From Gemmatimonadota bacterium (lineage in GTDB: Bacteria; Gemmatimonadota; Gemmatimonadetes; Gemmatimonadales; Gemmatimonadaceae): 64,000 nucleotides of DNA. Both the position numbers and the translations under genes were made by a program. Shown one piece after another: positions 42,833 through 51,162 of the stretch (the stretch's first letter is position 1; every line of letters starts with the position of its first letter). The notes beneath the pieces are model-generated. The model saw only the letters and a program-made list of their open reading frames with translations, was not told where the DNA came from and did not search any database. The stretch spans positions 35,421 through 99,420 of the forward strand of contig JAPLKU010000015.1 of assembly GCA_026387935.1 (NCBI GenBank), written 5' to 3'.

Positions 42833-45529
42833 CTACGGCTCTTCGCCCGCCGATGCCGCCTTGCCCTTCAGGGCTTCAGCAATACGGTGCCGGAGATCCT
42901 CGATGTGTGCGGCCGTGGTACGGTCGCCGCCCTTCGTGCCCTTGAGCTGTGCGTCGAGTCCTCGCAGTTCAGCGCGCACGGCCGGATAGAGATCCGACAC
43001 CTTCGCATCGAGCGTCGGCGTCGCGGGACCACCGGCGGCACCGCCCCCACGGCCACCCGCACCGGCGGCTGCCGGCGGCGGATTGATCTTGTCGCGGAGA
43101 TTCTCGACGTACGCCCGCTGCAGCGCGCGCCGATAGCTGTCGATAGGCGCCCCGCTCGAGAGTTCGCTGAACAGTCCGCTGCGCACGTCAGCGAAGACGT
43201 CCACGAGTTGGTAGGCATCGGCGGCCTTCGCGCCCGCGGCCTGATCCGCCACGCGCAATAGTCGAGCATTCTGCAGGAGCGAATTGAGAATTCCCGATTG
43301 CGCCGCATGCACGCGGGCGACGTCTCCGGTCGGCGTGAGCCGCCGCAGAATGTCCTTGTCGAGGAGGAACGTCGGCGTCGTGAACGCGTTTTCATTCAGG
43401 AACTTCACGGCTGCCGCCTGTCGCGCCTTCGGGACCGCAGTAAACCGGGGTCCGAGCTGGCCGCCCCACTTTTCCTGCGACGTCGAGCCACCGACCACGT
43501 TCGTCACGTGCGTCAGTTCGGTGCGCCACTGGCCGATCACATGGCCGTACAGGAAGTCGAGGTCGTCGTTGTCTTCGCCCGGCTTGATCGTGGCCGGCAT
43601 CACCATCGGCATGATGCGCTTGAGGTTCTTGATTCCGAGACCCGTTGCCTTCACGGCATCCTGGTCGCCCACCGCCTCGGACTCATCTTCCGGATCGCTG
43701 CCGCCCTGACCTGACGTCGAGAAGCGCAGGTACGGCTTCGCGTCCTGCTCGCGCGCCCATGCGTCGAGCGTGGTGCGCTCGGCTTCCGACGTACGGGCAT
43801 TCGGGATAGGTGCGTAACCCCAGTGCGTCGCCCACTTGTCGTACGGTCCGATGACCGGGAAGAGCAGGGCGGGCGGAACGTTGTCCTCGGGCTGCACGAG
43901 ATAATTCCAGCGCGAGTAGTCCATCAGCGTGCCCGTGTGGCCCCACTGACGGAGGAACGACACGCTGCGGAGTGAATCCACGGGGTACGTGCCGCTCGAT
44001 TTCTGATTGTGCTGGAAACCGAGCGTATGACCGACTTCGTGCGCCGCGACATAGCGGAGCAGTTCGCCCATGAGATCGTCCGGGAACGGAATCTTGCGCG
44101 CGCGCGGATCCACCGCGGCGGCCTGCGTGAAGTACCAGTGCATCACGAGGCGCTGCGCGTTCTGGTAGAACTGCACATGCGCATTCAGGATTTCACCTGA
44201 GCGCGGGTCGTGCACGTTCGGGCCTGACGCGTTCTCCGTCGTGGACGGCAGCCACCGGATCACGGAATAGCGCGCATCTTCGGGCGACCAATCAGGATCA
44301 TTCGCCGGCGCTTCCTTGGCGATGATCGCATTCTTGAAACCGGCCGCCTCGAACGCGGGCTGCCAATCTTCAATCGCCTTCTTGATGTACGGCACCCACT
44401 TCGTTGGCGTCGCGGGATCGACGTAGTACACGATTGGCTTGACCGGCTCCGACATCGCCGCGTTCGGATCCTTCTTCTCGAGACGGTAGCGCGTGATGAA
44501 GCAGCGTTCCTTCACCTGCTGGAGCCCGTTTTCGGTGTAGTCCGTGGCGCGGCGCGAGAAATAGCCCACGCGATCGTCACACAGGCGTCCCTTCATCGGC
44601 ACGTCGGGAAGCCGATGGAAGCTCCAGCTCATCACAATCGTGTTCGATGGATTGTTGTTCGTCGGAGCGCCGCCACGGCCGGCCGGAGCCGCCGCGCCGC
44701 GTCCACCGCCAGCAACCTGCTGCGCAAACGTCAGCGTCGCCTCAACGTTCACGTTGTCCGGGAAGGGCACCGCGTTGTCGATCCACGAGCGCGTCGCATC
44801 AATCGCGCCCGGCACGCGGCCGCCAACGCTGATTTCGGCGGGCGGTGCGGTGAACATCCGGCCCACGTCGAGGACGACGGCGCTGTCCGGACCGTATGCC
44901 TCGACATTGAACACGGCGACAATCGGATTCACGTTCGCGTCTTGAACCGCGCGGTACTCCGGGGCTCCCGGTGTCCCGATGGCGTCGTACGACACGCCGC
45001 GGAGGTAGACGCGGTTTTCACGACGCTCCCACTTGAGCACGCGGTTACCGACGGCCTGGCCGCCGTAGCCGGTGCCGAGGACGGTGCGCTTGATCTCGGT
45101 AACGAGCAGAAGATCCTTGTTGAGTTGCCCGCGCGGAATCTCGAAGAGAAGGCGCGCGCCGATGCGGTGCACCTTGATAAAGCCGTCTCGCGTGCGCGCG
45201 CCGCCGGTGACGACCGTGTTGTATGGCTGCGGATTGGCGTCGGCGAGTGCGCCGGCTGCTCCGCCGCCTCCGCCGGGTGCTGCGCCGCCACCTTGGGCAC
45301 CACGCCCACCGCGGCCACCGCCAGCAGGAGCGGGCGCCGTCGTGTCAGGTGCGGGTGCGCCCGGCGCGCCCGGGGCCCCAGCTCGGCCGCCGGCGACTGC
45401 GGCACCGCCGCCGCGCTGCGGCCCGATGGTCGGGGCAGGAGTGGGCGCCGGCGCTGGGGCCGGGGCAGGCGTAGAACATGCCGCGGCGACCAGCACGGCC
45501 GCGAGTGTTCGAAATCGGAATCGGGTCAT
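42833..45529 (-). CDS. Zinc-dependent metalloprotease lipoprotein (DUF5117/DUF4953 type)
   Basis: An 898-residue exported protease. Lipobox VAAACS near residue 15, then an Ala/Pro stretch and a Gly-rich linker (AGGGRGGRGAQGGGAAPGGG). The N-terminal part (YNTVVTGGARTRDGFIKVH, LLFEIPRGQLNKDLLLVTE) corresponds to DUF5117. The catalytic site is AAHEVGHTLGFQHN near residue 497, with all three zinc His of the metzincin pattern HExxHxxGxxH. The C-terminal region GVGPRFTAVP-like matches DUF4953. It probably degrades proteins at the cell surface. A second Gly-rich linker (AGAGGRGGGAAGG) lies near the end. Confidence 0.88.
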   Translation of the reverse strand: MTRFRFRTLAAVLVAAACSTPAPAPAPAPTPAPTIGPQRGGGAAVAGGRAGAPGAPGAPAPDTTAPAPAGGGRGGRGAQGGGAAPGGGGGAAGALADANPQPYNTVVTGGARTRDGFIKVHRIGARLLFEIPRGQLNKDLLLVTEIKRTVLGTGYGGQAVGNRVLKWERRENRVYLRGVSYDAIGTPGAPEYRAVQDANVNPIVAVFNVEAYGPDSAVVLDVGRMFTAPPAEISVGGRVPGAIDATRSWIDNAVPFPDNVNVEATLTFAQQVAGGGRGAAAPAGRGGAPTNNNPSNTIVMSWSFHRLPDVPMKGRLCDDRVGYFSRRATDYTENGLQQVKERCFITRYRLEKKDPNAAMSEPVKPIVYYVDPATPTKWVPYIKKAIEDWQPAFEAAGFKNAIIAKEAPANDPDWSPEDARYSVIRWLPSTTENASGPNVHDPRSGEILNAHVQFYQNAQRLVMHWYFTQAAAVDPRARKIPFPDDLMGELLRYVAAHEVGHTLGFQHNQKSSGTYPVDSLRSVSFLRQWGHTGTLMDYSRWNYLVQPEDNVPPALLFPVIGPYDKWATHWGYAPIPNARTSEAERTTLDAWAREQDAKPYLRFSTSGQGGSDPEDESEAVGDQDAVKATGLGIKNLKRIMPMVMPATIKPGEDNDDLDFLYGHVIGQWRTELTHVTNVVGGSTSQEKWGGQLGPRFTAVPKARQAAAVKFLNENAFTTPTFLLDKDILRRLTPTGDVARVHAAQSGILNSLLQNARLLRVADQAAGAKAADAYQLVDVFADVRSGLFSELSSGAPIDSYRRALQRAYVENLRDKINPPPAAAGAGGRGGGAAGGPATPTLDAKVSDLYPAVRAELRGLDAQLKGTKGGDRTTAAHIEDLRHRIAEALKGKAASAGEEP

Positions 45530-45611
45530 GATGCGGTGGGGTGGGAGACGCGAAGAACATGCATCCTCCCCCCACTCGGCGGCAAGCAAGCCGCCGACCC
45601 ATCAGATCATG

Positions 45612-46397
45612 CTAGAAGCCGAATCGCCTGCCGACGATGAACTTCAGAATGTTATGGTCCCCGGTGCCGGCCACGCGGAATCCGTACCCCACGTTGAATT
45701 CCCAGTCTTCGGAGAAGTAGAAGTCCAGCGACGGATAGAGCATGTGATCCTGTTCTTTCGCCGCCGCCATGCGCGTCAGCGTGCCGGTCGTGGCGTAGTA
45801 CTCAATACCGGCGGCGTACAGCGGCGAAACTTTCCACGCGAGCTTCAGGTTTGGTTCGAATTCCATGCCATGGATTCCCTTGCCGGCGTCGGGGCCCTTC
45901 AGCGACCAGCCGATGGTCGGATTGAACGCCCAGTAGAAACGGCCGATTTCCTGATCGATGATGGGACGGAGTTCGACGCCCCATTCACTCTCGTCAAACT
46001 TCTTGTTTGTCGGGCCGAACTCTGTCGACAGCGAAAGGCCTACCGGCAACTTCCACGACTCGGGCGCGCGAATTCGCGGGCGAATGTGCGTGCCGACAAA
46101 CTGCAATCCGCTCCCGGGGTTCTCGCTGGCGAAGAGATAGAAGCCGAGTTCGAACACGTCGTTAAAGCCGTGCGTGATCTCGAGCGTTTCGTGCAGCGCG
46201 CTGTTGGTCGGCAGCAGCGAGCCGAACCTGGACTTCGTGCCCGTTCCCGTGAAGTTCGAGTGCAGTTCGAACAACGTGGACTTCGGATCGGCGGTCTTGG
46301 ACGGATAGACCTGGATTTCGTAGTTCGCCTGAGCGAACGCGGGCGACGCGGTAAACGCGCAGAGCGTGAGGGCGGCAAAGATTCGTGTGGGATTCAT
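45612..46397 (-). CDS. Outer-membrane beta-barrel protein, function unknown
   Basis: A 261-residue protein with signal peptide (IFAALTLCAFTASPAFAQ). The mature part alternates amphipathic strands with aromatic ends (VFELGFYLFASENPG, FYWAFNPTIGWSLKG, HMLYPSLDFYFSEDWEF) and finishes with Phe (FIVGRRFGF), the classic barrel C-terminus. It could be a porin-like or a lipid-related channel; I cannot assign it further. The ATG at 46395-46397 begins the signal peptide. It lies 82 bases behind the start of the metalloprotease gene on the same strand. Confidence 0.8.
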   Translation of the reverse strand: MNPTRIFAALTLCAFTASPAFAQANYEIQVYPSKTADPKSTLFELHSNFTGTGTKSRFGSLLPTNSALHETLEITHGFNDVFELGFYLFASENPGSGLQFVGTHIRPRIRAPESWKLPVGLSLSTEFGPTNKKFDESEWGVELRPIIDQEIGRFYWAFNPTIGWSLKGPDAGKGIHGMEFEPNLKLAWKVSPLYAAGIEYYATTGTLTRMAAAKEQDHMLYPSLDFYFSEDWEFNVGYGFRVAGTGDHNILKFIVGRRFGF

Positions 46398-46450
46398 ACC
46401 CAAGAATACGAAATCCACATCGCTGGCGTTGCCCCTGCGGCAGCGATTGA

Positions 46451-46480
46451 CGCGAGCGCTATTGCCGCGAGCGCTATTGC
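46451..46480. repeat. Perfect 15-bp tandem duplication
   Basis: CGCGAGCGCTATTGC occurs twice in a row; the second copy contains the ubiE stop codon. Confidence 0.85.
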
Positions 46481-47223
46481 CGGCGCAGGATGTGCGTTGC
46501 AACTCCGCCGCCCAGGTACGACTTCACTACGACAATCTCGAATCCGGCGTTTTGCGCCGCCGTCGTGAACTCGGCAATGGTGACATACGCGGCAATCGAG
46601 TGCGCGATGTATCCATACGCCACCGGCTCGCGATGCCACCACCAGCCCACGAGGTTACCGGCCGCGCGCAGATATCCGAGAAAGAGCGCACGCCAGATGG
46701 CCGGTTCGGGGCGATAGAAATCGAGTACGGCGAGGGTGCCGCCTGGCCGCAGTACACGCGCACACTCGGCGAGCGCGGGCGCGAGGTTCGCGTTCCGAAA
46801 GCCGTACCCGCAGGTGACGAGCTCGGTGCCGGCGTCAGCGGCGGGCAGTGCCGCAAGATCGCCTTCCCGGAACTCGACGCGGTTGTCGAGCGTCGCCTCG
46901 GCGGCACGTGCGCGAGCGAGGACCAGCATTTCCGTTGATGCGTCAATGCCCGTGACACGCGTGCCTGCGCGCGCCGACGCCACCGCGAACGCCAAGTCTC
47001 CCGTGCCGCAGGCGAGATCGAGCGCATCGCGAAGCTCAGTGGCGGCGTCGAGCGCCTGCTCAACCAGCGCGTGCTTCCAGACCCGATCCATGCCGAAGGA
47101 AAAGAGGCGGGTGAAGTCATCGTACCGCGGCGCGATGAGGTCGAACATCGGCGTGACGAACGCGGCCTTCCGCGCGGGGTCGCCGAGGTGTTCGTGCAGG
47201 TTGAGGTCGCGAAGCCGCGGCAT
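46474..47223 (-). CDS. ubiE: Quinone C-methyltransferase UbiE/MenG
   Basis: A 249-residue SAM-dependent methyltransferase that methylates demethylmenaquinol or the ubiquinone precursor. Key motifs are MFDLIAPRYDDFTRLFSFGMD, the SAM-binding DLACGTGDLAF, VTGIDASTEMLVLA and VTCGYGFRNANLAPALAE, followed by LRPGGTLAVLDFYRP. The end YGYIAHSIAAYVTIAEF also fits, although the usual SIxxFP motif is altered to SIAAYV. Cytosolic, membrane-associated step of quinone synthesis. Divergent from the manC remnant with 21 bases between starts. Confidence 0.9.
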   Translation of the reverse strand: MPRLRDLNLHEHLGDPARKAAFVTPMFDLIAPRYDDFTRLFSFGMDRVWKHALVEQALDAATELRDALDLACGTGDLAFAVASARAGTRVTGIDASTEMLVLARARAAEATLDNRVEFREGDLAALPAADAGTELVTCGYGFRNANLAPALAECARVLRPGGTLAVLDFYRPEPAIWRALFLGYLRAAGNLVGWWWHREPVAYGYIAHSIAAYVTIAEFTTAAQNAGFEIVVVKSYLGGGVATHILRRQ

Positions 47224-47244
47224 GGACGTATGTTAATCCGCACG

Positions 47245-48259
47245 ATGGCACTACCGTCGGAACACTTCGGCGCATCCGGCCCCACGTCGGGCGTGATGCC
47301 ACAGCCTAGAGAAGCGCGCGCGCCGGGCGATCAGTCCGCGCCGCCCCTCTGGGCCGTGGTATTTGCCGGCGGCATCGGTTCGCGATTCTGGCCGTTGGCC
47401 ACGCCGTCGGCGCCAAAGCCCGTGCTCGCCCTGGTCGGCGGGCGCCCGCTCGTCGCGGAGACCGTGGGCCGGCTGGATCCCCTCATTCCCGCTGACCGTG
47501 TGCTTGTGGTCACGAGCGCCGACATCGCGCCTGCGATTCGTGCAGTGCTGCCATCGGTTCCGGCACGAAATTTTCTTGTCGAGCCGAGGCCGATGGGCAC
47601 GGCAGCCGCCCTCGCGTGGGGGGTGAGCGAAGTGAAGCGCCGTGCCGATCCGCACACCCCGGTCTGCGCGATTCATTCCGATCTCGCGGCGGCATTTCCG
47701 TCGCTCCTTCGCGACGCCGTGCGCCGCTGTGCGATCACTGCGCTCAGCGGCGGAGCGCCTGTCGGCCTCCGGCGCGCTCTGGCATTCCGGAATTGTGCTC
47801 GGTGGCGCGCAGGACTTTCTTGATGCGCTGCAACTCTATGTCCCCGAGGTTTCGCACGGACTCGCGGCGCTGGCCGGCGGCGATCCGGACGAGTTCGCCC
47901 GCCATGTGCGACCGGTGAGCATCGAGCGCGGTCTCCTCGAACGCATGGGCCGCTTGCTCGTGTCTGCTCCGGAGTTTGGGTGGGACGACGTGGGTACCTG
48001 GGCGGGCCTGCGCCGCGTCCGCGAGCTCGACGATCAAGGAAATGGCGCACTTGGCGCCGCGCACTTTGCCGATTCGACAGGCAACGTGGTGCACGCAGAA
48101 TCCGGGACGGTGGTGATGTTTGGCGTGTCGCAGCTGCTCGTGGTCACGCGGCCCGGCCTGACGTTTGTGACGACCCTTGACCGCGCGGCCGATCTCAAGC
48201 CGCTGCTCGACTCGCTCCCCGGCAGCGCCCGGATCAATCCCGGCTCGCTCGGCGCGTAG
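47245..48259 (+). pseudogene. manC: Mannose-1-phosphate guanylyltransferase with internal deletion and frameshift
   Basis: The first frame reads WAVVFAGGIGSRFWPLATP (the nucleotide-binding loop), LVVTSADIAPAIRAVLP, NFLVEPRPMGTAAALAW and CAIHSDLAAAFPSLLRDAVR, then loses similarity at about 47745. A different frame resumes with SGALWHSGIVLGGAQDFL, SIERGLLERMG, APEFGWDDVGTWAGL and a normal C-terminus. The segment between, which normally holds the GYGYIE and EKPD motifs (roughly 70-80 residues), is missing. The intact enzyme makes GDP-mannose from mannose-1-phosphate and GTP. The junction is about 47745-47775. ATG 47296 is an alternative start. Confidence 0.8.
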
Positions 48260-48370
48260 GTACCGCTCGCAGGCACTGGTCCCCGCCGACCCGAACTTGG
48301 TCAGGGGGGCTGTGTTTACGAAATATTCATGAGATCCTTAGCGGCCGATGGCCGGCCCGTCTTGTTTCCG

Positions 48371-48399
48371 TTGGACGGATTGTTGGAATCCGATATCTT
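48371..48399 (+). promoter_or_regulatory. Predicted sigma-70-like promoter of apaG
   Basis: TTGGAC (48371-48376), a 17-base spacer and TATCTT (48394-48399) lie just upstream of apaG. A start site seven bases downstream would leave about six untranslated bases before the ATG at 48412. Confidence 0.55.
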
Positions 48400-48411
48400 G
48401 TCTCGACCTTC

Positions 48412-48822
48412 ATGTCTGCTCCTGCCGCGTTCTTCTATCGCATCACCGACGGAATCCGGATTTCGGTCCGGCCGACCTTTCTCCCGGACCAGTCGATTCC
48501 GGAGCAGCGGCAGTACGTGTTTGCCTACAACGTGCGCATTGAGAACACTGCGCAGCAGTCCGCGCAGCTCCTCTCCCGCCGCTGGCGAATTCACGACTCC
48601 ATCGGTGAAGACACGGTCGTGGCCGGCGAAGGCGTGGTGGGAGAACAGCCGCTGCTCGTGCCCGGCGCGGTGCATGAGTACCAGAGCTTCTGCGTGCTCA
48701 AGTCAGCGAACGGCTACATGGAAGGGGAATACCGTTTCGTTCGCGCCGACACGACGAAGTTTGAAGCCGTGATTCCTCGATTCACGCTGACGGCCGACGA
48801 GTGGCAGGGGACGTCAAGCTGA
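48412..48822 (+). CDS. apaG: ApaG-domain protein
   Basis: A 136-residue single-domain beta-sandwich protein (fibronectin-like fold). Conserved segments are YVFAYNVRIENTAQQSAQLLSR, HDSIGEDTVVAGEGVVGEQPLL and PGAVHEYQSF, followed by GYMEGEYRFV. ApaG is linked to Co2+ resistance and Mg2+ efflux in Salmonella; its reaction is unknown. Length is normal. No ribosome-binding site is evident and the predicted promoter is very close, so translation may be leaderless. The next gene starts 34 bases downstream. Confidence 0.93.
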   Translation: MSAPAAFFYRITDGIRISVRPTFLPDQSIPEQRQYVFAYNVRIENTAQQSAQLLSRRWRIHDSIGEDTVVAGEGVVGEQPLLVPGAVHEYQSFCVLKSANGYMEGEYRFVRADTTKFEAVIPRFTLTADEWQGTSS

Positions 48823-48856
48823 CGGCGCTCGCCAGGGCGTTTGTGAGAGCGATCGC

Positions 48857-50077
48857 GTGACCGCTTCGGGCGACACGGCGGCCGCGATCAGCGAAGCCGA
48901 CGTCGCGCGTTGGCGCGACGACACCCCCGGCGTACAACGCCGGCGCCATCTCAACAACGCAGGCGCGGCGCTCCAACCACGACAGGTGGTGGACGCGGTG
49001 CGCGCGCACCTGGATCTCGAGGCATCCATCGGCGGGTACGAGGCCGCCGCGGCCGCGCGCGGGGCGCTGGACCAGTGCTATCACGTGCTCGCGGCGCTCG
49101 TCGGTGCATCGCCACGGCATATCGCGGTGACCTCGAGCGCCACTGCCGCGTACGCGCAGGCCCTGCTCGCATTCGACTTCGCGCCCGGCGACGTGATCGT
49201 CACCACCTCAGCGGACTATCTCTCGAACCGCATCATGTTCGAAGCGCTCGCGAGGCGGCGTGGCGTGCGGATTGTGGAGGCGGCGGATCTTCCCGGTGGC
49301 GGCGTGGATCCGGCGTCCGTGGGCTCACTGGTAAGATCGCAGCGACCGCGGTTGGTGGCGGTAACCTGGATTCCGACTTTTGGCGGGCTCGTACAGCGCG
49401 TCGAAGACATCGGCACGGTGTGCGCCGAGGAAGGTGTACCATACCTGATAGACGGATGCCAGGCGGTCGGGCAGATCGACGTCGACGTGAGTGCACTTCG
49501 GTGTGATTTTCTTGCGGCGACGGCGCGAAAGTGGCTGCGCGGTCCGCGCGGGATTGGTTTTCTGTACGTCTCGGAAGCGGTACTGGGGAAGGGCATGCAT
49601 CCACTGCTGGTGGACATGCGCGGCGCGGCGTGGAGTGAAGCCGGCGCCTATGAGCCGTACGATGGCGCGCGTCGGTTTGAGCAGTGGGAGTTGCCGCTCG
49701 CGCAGGTCCTTGGCATGGGCGCCGCTGCGCGCTACGCGCTTGACGCGGGCATCGCGCGGACGAGCGTTCGGGCACACGCCTTGGCGGCAGAGACACGCGT
49801 GCGGCTCGCGGCGATCCCGGGAATTCGCGCGCTGGATCGCGGTGAACGGTTATCGGCGATCGCGGCGTTCGAGTGCGCGGGCCATGAGGCCGCTGCGCTG
49901 GTGCCCGCGCTGCGGGAGTTTGGCATCAACGTGTCGTCGCAGTCGCGCGATGAAAACGCGATTCCGCTGGCGCGCATGGGCGCGCGGTCACTGCTCCGTG
50001 TGTCGCCGCACTATTACAACGACTCAACCGACCTCGACGCGCTCGAATCCGCACTGCGGGACCTGCTTAGGGCGTAG
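48857..50077 (+). CDS. Class V aminotransferase (cysteine-desulfurase-like)
   Basis: A 406-residue PLP enzyme. It has HLNNAGAALQPRQVVDAV at the N-terminus, AVTSSATAAYAQAL, ADYLSNRIMFEAL, the PLP-contact PYLIDGCQAVGQIDVD and the Schiff-base Lys in AATARKWLRGPRGIGFLYV. It belongs to the class V group that includes cysteine desulfurases, isopenicillin-N epimerases and selenocysteine lyases. No clear active-site Cys loop is visible, so it may act on another amino acid. It starts with GTG 48857. The 3' end overlaps the convergent small membrane-protein gene by 11 bases. Confidence 0.88.
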   Translation: MTASGDTAAAISEADVARWRDDTPGVQRRRHLNNAGAALQPRQVVDAVRAHLDLEASIGGYEAAAAARGALDQCYHVLAALVGASPRHIAVTSSATAAYAQALLAFDFAPGDVIVTTSADYLSNRIMFEALARRRGVRIVEAADLPGGGVDPASVGSLVRSQRPRLVAVTWIPTFGGLVQRVEDIGTVCAEEGVPYLIDGCQAVGQIDVDVSALRCDFLAATARKWLRGPRGIGFLYVSEAVLGKGMHPLLVDMRGAAWSEAGAYEPYDGARRFEQWELPLAQVLGMGAAARYALDAGIARTSVRAHALAAETRVRLAAIPGIRALDRGERLSAIAAFECAGHEAAALVPALREFGINVSSQSRDENAIPLARMGARSLLRVSPHYYNDSTDLDALESALRDLLRA

Positions 50078-50276
50078 CAGTCGCGGCGGGGCGTTGCGCC
50101 ATCCGCCGGAACAGTGCGAGGGCGGCGATGATGGTGATGCCGAGGATGCAGACCGCAAAAAACTTCGCGCCGCGCGCAACGCCGAGGTCATGGGTGAGCC
50201 ATCCGGCGTGGGCGAGCAGATAGTGCCAATCATGTCGTTGCCGTTCCTTGGCTGGCGGCCGGGTAAACTCCGCGAA
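50067..50276 (-). CDS. Probable small membrane protein, start unresolved
   Basis: The minus frame ending at TAA 50067-50069 reads PAKERQRHDWHYLLAHAG, then WLTHDLGVARGAKFFAV and a hydrophobic helix CILGITIIAALALF. Codon use resembles neighbouring genes, so the last 60-70 codons look coding. No ATG, GTG or TTG is found in frame between this part and the divergent start at 50289, so the start is unknown, or the 5' end has been lost. It overlaps the aminotransferase end by 11 bases. Function unknown. Confidence 0.45.
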   Translation of the reverse strand, partial: FAEFTRPPAKERQRHDWHYLLAHAGWLTHDLGVARGAKFFAVCILGITIIAALALFRRMAQRPAATATP

Positions 50277-50288
50277 TAAATTGCGTGT

Positions 50289-51149
50289 ATGAACTCGCCC
50301 GCACTGGTTCGGTCGTTGGTCGCGGTATGCGCAGCCCCCGCGCTTGTTTTCGCGCAGTCGCATTGCACGCCAGATGCGTCCAAGCCTGAGGCGCGCATCC
50401 TCGCCTACTTCGCGAGTCCGCTCTCGTTCTCTGCGGCCCCTGAGGTCATGGGACTGGCGCACGGTCAAGTTTCCATCGCCGGCGACTTGACGTTGGTGCC
50501 CACGGCGCCCTCGGCCATCAGTAGGTCGTCGGGCGTGTGCGGCTTCGCCAAATCGGAAAACTCGGATCTGGCGCCGGTCTTCCCGAGACCACGGGTCGCG
50601 GTCGGTCTCGGATACAACCTTGTGGCGGAGCTGTCGTATCTGCCTCCCGTCACGGTTGCCGATGCCACCCCCAACATGTTTGCGGCGGCGCTCTCGTGGT
50701 CGCCATCGGGGCTGTCGCTCCCGGGAGGATCGCAGTTGCATCTACGCGCGCACGGGACGTTTGGTGGCGTGAAAGGGCCCATCACCTGCTCGCGCGCCGC
50801 GCTGCAGACCTCCAATGCGGCCGGGTCCTGTTACGGAACTATTCCGTCGATAGACACCTACCATCCCAATGTGCGAGGCATCGAAGCGGTGCTGTCACGA
50901 CCAATCGGCGCCGTGCGATGGTATGCCGGCGCGGGGATGAACATGGTGCAATCCTATTTCACAGTGGACTTCACCGACGCGCGCGGCTTTCGCGACAACA
51001 ACACGGTTGAGATCAACCTGAAGCGCGTCGCGCTGCTCGGCGGCGCGGTGTGGACCATGCATCCATCGCTGGCGCTGTCTGCCCAGATCTATTCGGTGCC
51101 GGACGATGCAACCACTGGCCGCGTTGGGATCGCATGGCGCGCGCGGTAG
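50289..51149 (+). CDS. Exported protein, probable outer-membrane barrel
   Basis: A 286-residue protein with signal peptide (SLVAVCAAPALVFAQ). The body has alternating strands with turns rich in Gly/Asn (VAVGLGYNLVAELSYLPP, NMFAAALSWSPSG, VRWYAGAGMNMVQSYFTVD) and several Cys (HCTPD, CGFAKS, TCSRA, SCYGT) that may form disulfides. The last strand (GRVGIAWRAR) is not a classic Phe-terminated barrel end. I do not recognise a named family. It precedes the Ig-like protease gene by 13 bases and may be co-transcribed with it. Confidence 0.65.
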   Translation: MNSPALVRSLVAVCAAPALVFAQSHCTPDASKPEARILAYFASPLSFSAAPEVMGLAHGQVSIAGDLTLVPTAPSAISRSSGVCGFAKSENSDLAPVFPRPRVAVGLGYNLVAELSYLPPVTVADATPNMFAAALSWSPSGLSLPGGSQLHLRAHGTFGGVKGPITCSRAALQTSNAAGSCYGTIPSIDTYHPNVRGIEAVLSRPIGAVRWYAGAGMNMVQSYFTVDFTDARGFRDNNTVEINLKRVALLGGAVWTMHPSLALSAQIYSVPDDATTGRVGIAWRAR

Positions 51150-51162
51150 GGCTTTAGCCATC

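Noticed and set aside
45072..46568. Plus-strand frame of 498 codons over the metalloprotease start and barrel gene
   Set aside because: Antisense to two well-supported exported proteins; the translation is Pro/Arg-rich without domains.
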